In this document: piece after piece, positions 49,481-50,847 of the stretch
Numbering within the stretch: position 1 is the first letter of the stretch
Layout: the number at the start of each line of letters is the position of its first letter
DNA from: Holophagaceae bacterium
GTDB taxonomy: Bacteria > Acidobacteriota > Holophagae > Holophagales > Holophagaceae
DNA: 50,847 nucleotides
NCBI GenBank assembly: GCA_025353305.1
Contig: JANXQX010000272.1
Location: 1-50,847, forward strand
Reading direction: 5' to 3'
Notes under the pieces: model-generated
The model's database searches: none
Told to the model about the DNA's origin: nothing
The model's input: the letters and a program-made list of their open reading frames with translations, nothing else
Program-made: the position numbers and the translations under genes

Positions 49481-49597
49481 AATCGGCCGTGGGCTTTAGG
49501 CTGTGGGCCGTGGGCTATTTGGAGCGGCCTACGGCCGTTCTTCCTATGGCCTGCGGCCAAGCGCCTAAGGCCCAGCGCCTGAAGCCCACAGCCTTAT
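49481..49597. repeat. Heptamer-repeat element 9, hairpin type, filling a convergent gene end
   Basis: The left arm 49481-49522 has six 7-mers of the type CGTGGGC/TTTAGGC, beginning 6 bp after a stop codon. The centre has two small hairpins (GCGGCC...GGCCG near 49524 and TGGCC...GGCCA near 49548). The right arm 49563-49597 has five 7-mers of the type GCCCACA/GCCTGAA, complementary to the left arm, and overlaps the stop codon of the opposite-strand gene. Confidence 0.75.
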
Positions 49598-50532
49598 TCA
49601 GGCTTGATTTCGCCGGTTTCGATCATCCCTTGGATGGTGCGCTGGATTTCCTCATCGCCGATGACGCCATGGCGTTGCAGGATCTTGACGAGCCCAAGAA
49701 TCAGGTGGCGCGTGCCATAGGTATCGACCTGCTTGATGGAAGACGGCTTGGCAACACGGTCGTGGACAATGAGGGAGGCGTCTTCCGTGGGTTTGACGGC
49801 AGGCTGGGTGCCCCGGAGGCCCGGGGCATCGGTGATGTCGAAAGAAGGGATGGAAAATGGATCGATGGCATCCAGGGACGCGAAAACACCCAAGGGCTCT
49901 TCAGCCTGAATGTGGCGGGCTTCCGGCACGTCGTCGAAAAACGGATCCCTGCCAAAATTGGCTATGGCATTCGGTTTAGTGGGTTCCCGCGAGGGCGTGA
50001 ACTGGATAGCTGGCAGGTCGAAACTGACCGGCAGCGCATCTTCGGAGGAAAATGAGCGGCCCACTTCGAAGGTGGTTTCGACTGGGGGCTCAGCCTTCCG
50101 ATACTGTTCCGCGATGGCGGCCCTCAGCATGCTGTGGGAGGCCACCAGAGGCTCGATGCTCAGGCCCGATGCAAAACGGGCGCTGTCTATGGCATTGAGG
50201 TCCGATGGATCGGCCATGGCCAGCACCAGGCTCTTGGGCTCTTTGAATTCAATGGGAAGGATGGTCAGCTGCTCGGCCATCCGTTGCGGAATGCGTTTGA
50301 GCACTTCGGGCCGGATATGTTCCAGGGCCTTGCCCTCCAGCCGGGGCACGCCGGTCTGCTGGGCCAGGAAATTCATCAGCATGTCCTCGCTGATGAAGCC
50401 GAGCGAGACGAGGTTGCCACCCATGCGTCCGCCGTGGAAACGCTGGTGCCTCAAGGTCTCTGAAAGCTGGGCAGGCGTGAGCAATCCCGCCTCGACGAGC
50501 AATTCACCAAGTTTTTTGGTCGGGGCCGGCAC
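49594..50532 (-). CDS. Stand-alone MshEN (T2SSE N-terminal) domain protein, probable c-di-GMP receptor
   Basis: About 312 aa. The N-terminal ~140 residues are a complete T2SSE-N/MshEN domain: KLGELLVEAGLLTPAQL and then RMGGNLVSLGFISEDML, the two motif repeats that bind c-di-GMP in MshE. A Pro/Asp-rich unstructured middle follows, and a small helical C-terminus (HLILGLVKILQRHGVIGDEEI). There is no Walker box or GspE ATPase domain. I prefer GTG 50532, which puts the MshEN motif at residue 5 and has AAAGG upstream; ATG 50577 is the alternative. It may control a pilus, secretion system or other target through c-di-GMP. Confidence 0.72.
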   Translation of the reverse strand: MPAPTKKLGELLVEAGLLTPAQLSETLRHQRFHGGRMGGNLVSLGFISEDMLMNFLAQQTGVPRLEGKALEHIRPEVLKRIPQRMAEQLTILPIEFKEPKSLVLAMADPSDLNAIDSARFASGLSIEPLVASHSMLRAAIAEQYRKAEPPVETTFEVGRSFSSEDALPVSFDLPAIQFTPSREPTKPNAIANFGRDPFFDDVPEARHIQAEEPLGVFASLDAIDPFSIPSFDITDAPGLRGTQPAVKPTEDASLIVHDRVAKPSSIKQVDTYGTRHLILGLVKILQRHGVIGDEEIQRTIQGMIETGEIKPE

Positions 50533-50706
50533 GATGCAGCTGCCTTTCTTGGGATTAGTGCCACAAGATAACGCCATCAAGGGCGAATGCGCTAGCTGAG
50601 GTTGCTTTGATCTTGGAAAATGCCCGGGAGAAGGCCCATATTGTTGGGTTTTTGGGGGACTTCCAAGGGCCCATCTCCTAGAATGAAAGGTTTGGTCAGG
50701 ACCGCG

Positions 50707-50847
50707 ATGAAGTTCCATATCCAGACCTGGGGATGTCAGAACGGGCCCCCCTCCAAGAGCGCCCGCAGTTCAGGGCGCGATTGGGAGCACGCACTGCGTG
50801 CGATCGGGGGGTGGTCAGCTTCATCGACATCCCCAGGGGCAGAGGCA
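50707..50847 (+). CDS. miaB: 5' fragment of a miaB-like gene, similarity lost after 11 codons
   Basis: ATG 50707 with AGGA 5 nt upstream begins MKFHIQTWGCQ, the start of MiaB-type radical-SAM methylthiotransferases that modify tRNA A37. The next MiaB residues (usually MN followed by a polar segment) are replaced by NGPPSKSARSSG and an unrelated low-quality frame that stays open to the edge. The breakpoint falls at one arm of an inverted repeat (50726-50737/50826-50837). The gene is therefore probably interrupted by an element or by an assembly junction at the end of the contig. Confidence 0.5.
   Translation, partial: MKFHIQTWGCQNGPPSKSARSSGRDWEHALRAIGGWSASSTSPGAEA
50726..50837. repeat. 12-bp perfect inverted repeat at the right edge (possible mobile-element end)
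   Basis: CCTGGGGATGTC at 50726-50737 and GACATCCCCAGG at 50826-50837 are perfect inverted repeats with 88 bp between. The first arm lies inside the conserved miaB start. The inner sequence before the second arm (GGGGGGTGGTCAGCTTCATC) resembles the end region of IS21-type elements as I remember them, but I cannot confirm a family. Confidence 0.4.

Noticed and set aside
1..50847. CRISPR arrays, tRNA or rRNA genes
   Set aside because: No regularly spaced identical repeats and no tRNA, rRNA, tmRNA, RNase P or SRP signature was recognised by eye.

Overview
The window reads as a stretch of chromosome from a GC-rich Gram-negative bacterium. My best guess is an Acidobacteriota member of the Holophagae/Geothrix type. 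This is an inference from a large Oar-like TonB-dependent receptor with an N-terminal carboxypeptidase-regulatory-like domain, a sortilin/BNR-repeat exoprotein, LytS/LytTR signalling pairs, a Ser/Thr kinase with a long TPR-like tail and an outer-membrane type of physiology. I saw no phage, CRISPR array, rRNA or tRNA. Genes are packed, many with 1-20 bp overlaps, and most starts have a clear GGAG-type ribosome-binding site.

Layout. 1-3.3 kb: the 5' end of an unknown gene, then cinA and the phospholipid-precursor pair plsY-gpsA. 3.3-6.3 kb: an MDR dehydrogenase and a LytS/LytTR two-component pair. 6.4-11.6 kb: a partial aminoarabinose-like (Arn) envelope locus with an ArnA-dehydrogenase homologue, two ArnT-like glycosyltransferases and an ArnE/F-like protein, plus a small Lys/Gly-rich secreted protein on the other strand. 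11.6-20 kb: TonB receptor, SPFH/band-7 protein, a membrane-anchored hypothetical, an MFS transporter and an exported Xaa-Pro-type peptidase. 20-27 kb: an odd tautomerase-like/winged-helix protein, a Fur-family regulator, adenosine deaminase, an acyltransferase-LytS-LytTR operon and an NrnA-like DHH phosphoesterase. 27-31.2 kb: two nearly identical ribA (GTP cyclohydrolase II) genes bracketing a SufR-like regulator and a divergent di-haem lipocytochrome plus flavin reductase operon. 31.4-40 kb: BNR exoprotein, rluB, an AI-2E transporter, pgsA, a CoA-transferase/GNAT fusion and an HDAC-family deacetylase. 40.3-42.4 kb: amtB-glnK for ammonium uptake. 42.7-49.5 kb: a protein made of two copies of an unknown domain, the Ser/Thr kinase and feoA-feoB-FeoB-associated protein. 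49.6 kb to the end: a stand-alone MshEN (c-di-GMP-receptor type) protein and the first codons of a miaB-like gene that loses its similarity after 11 codons.

The most unusual signal is not a gene. Nine intergenic spacers hold degenerate 7-bp tandem repeats, often with complementary heptamers in the second half so that the spacer can fold into a long hairpin. Nearly all begin within about 16 bp of a stop codon, and at three convergent gene ends they fill the space from stop to stop. They resemble, in architecture only, the short tandemly repeated heptamers (STRR) described in cyanobacteria. Other points of interest are the ribA pair with a gene-conversion pattern, the regulator/cytochrome island between the two copies, the incomplete Arn locus, the acetylation/deacetylation gene pair and the interrupted miaB start at the right edge.
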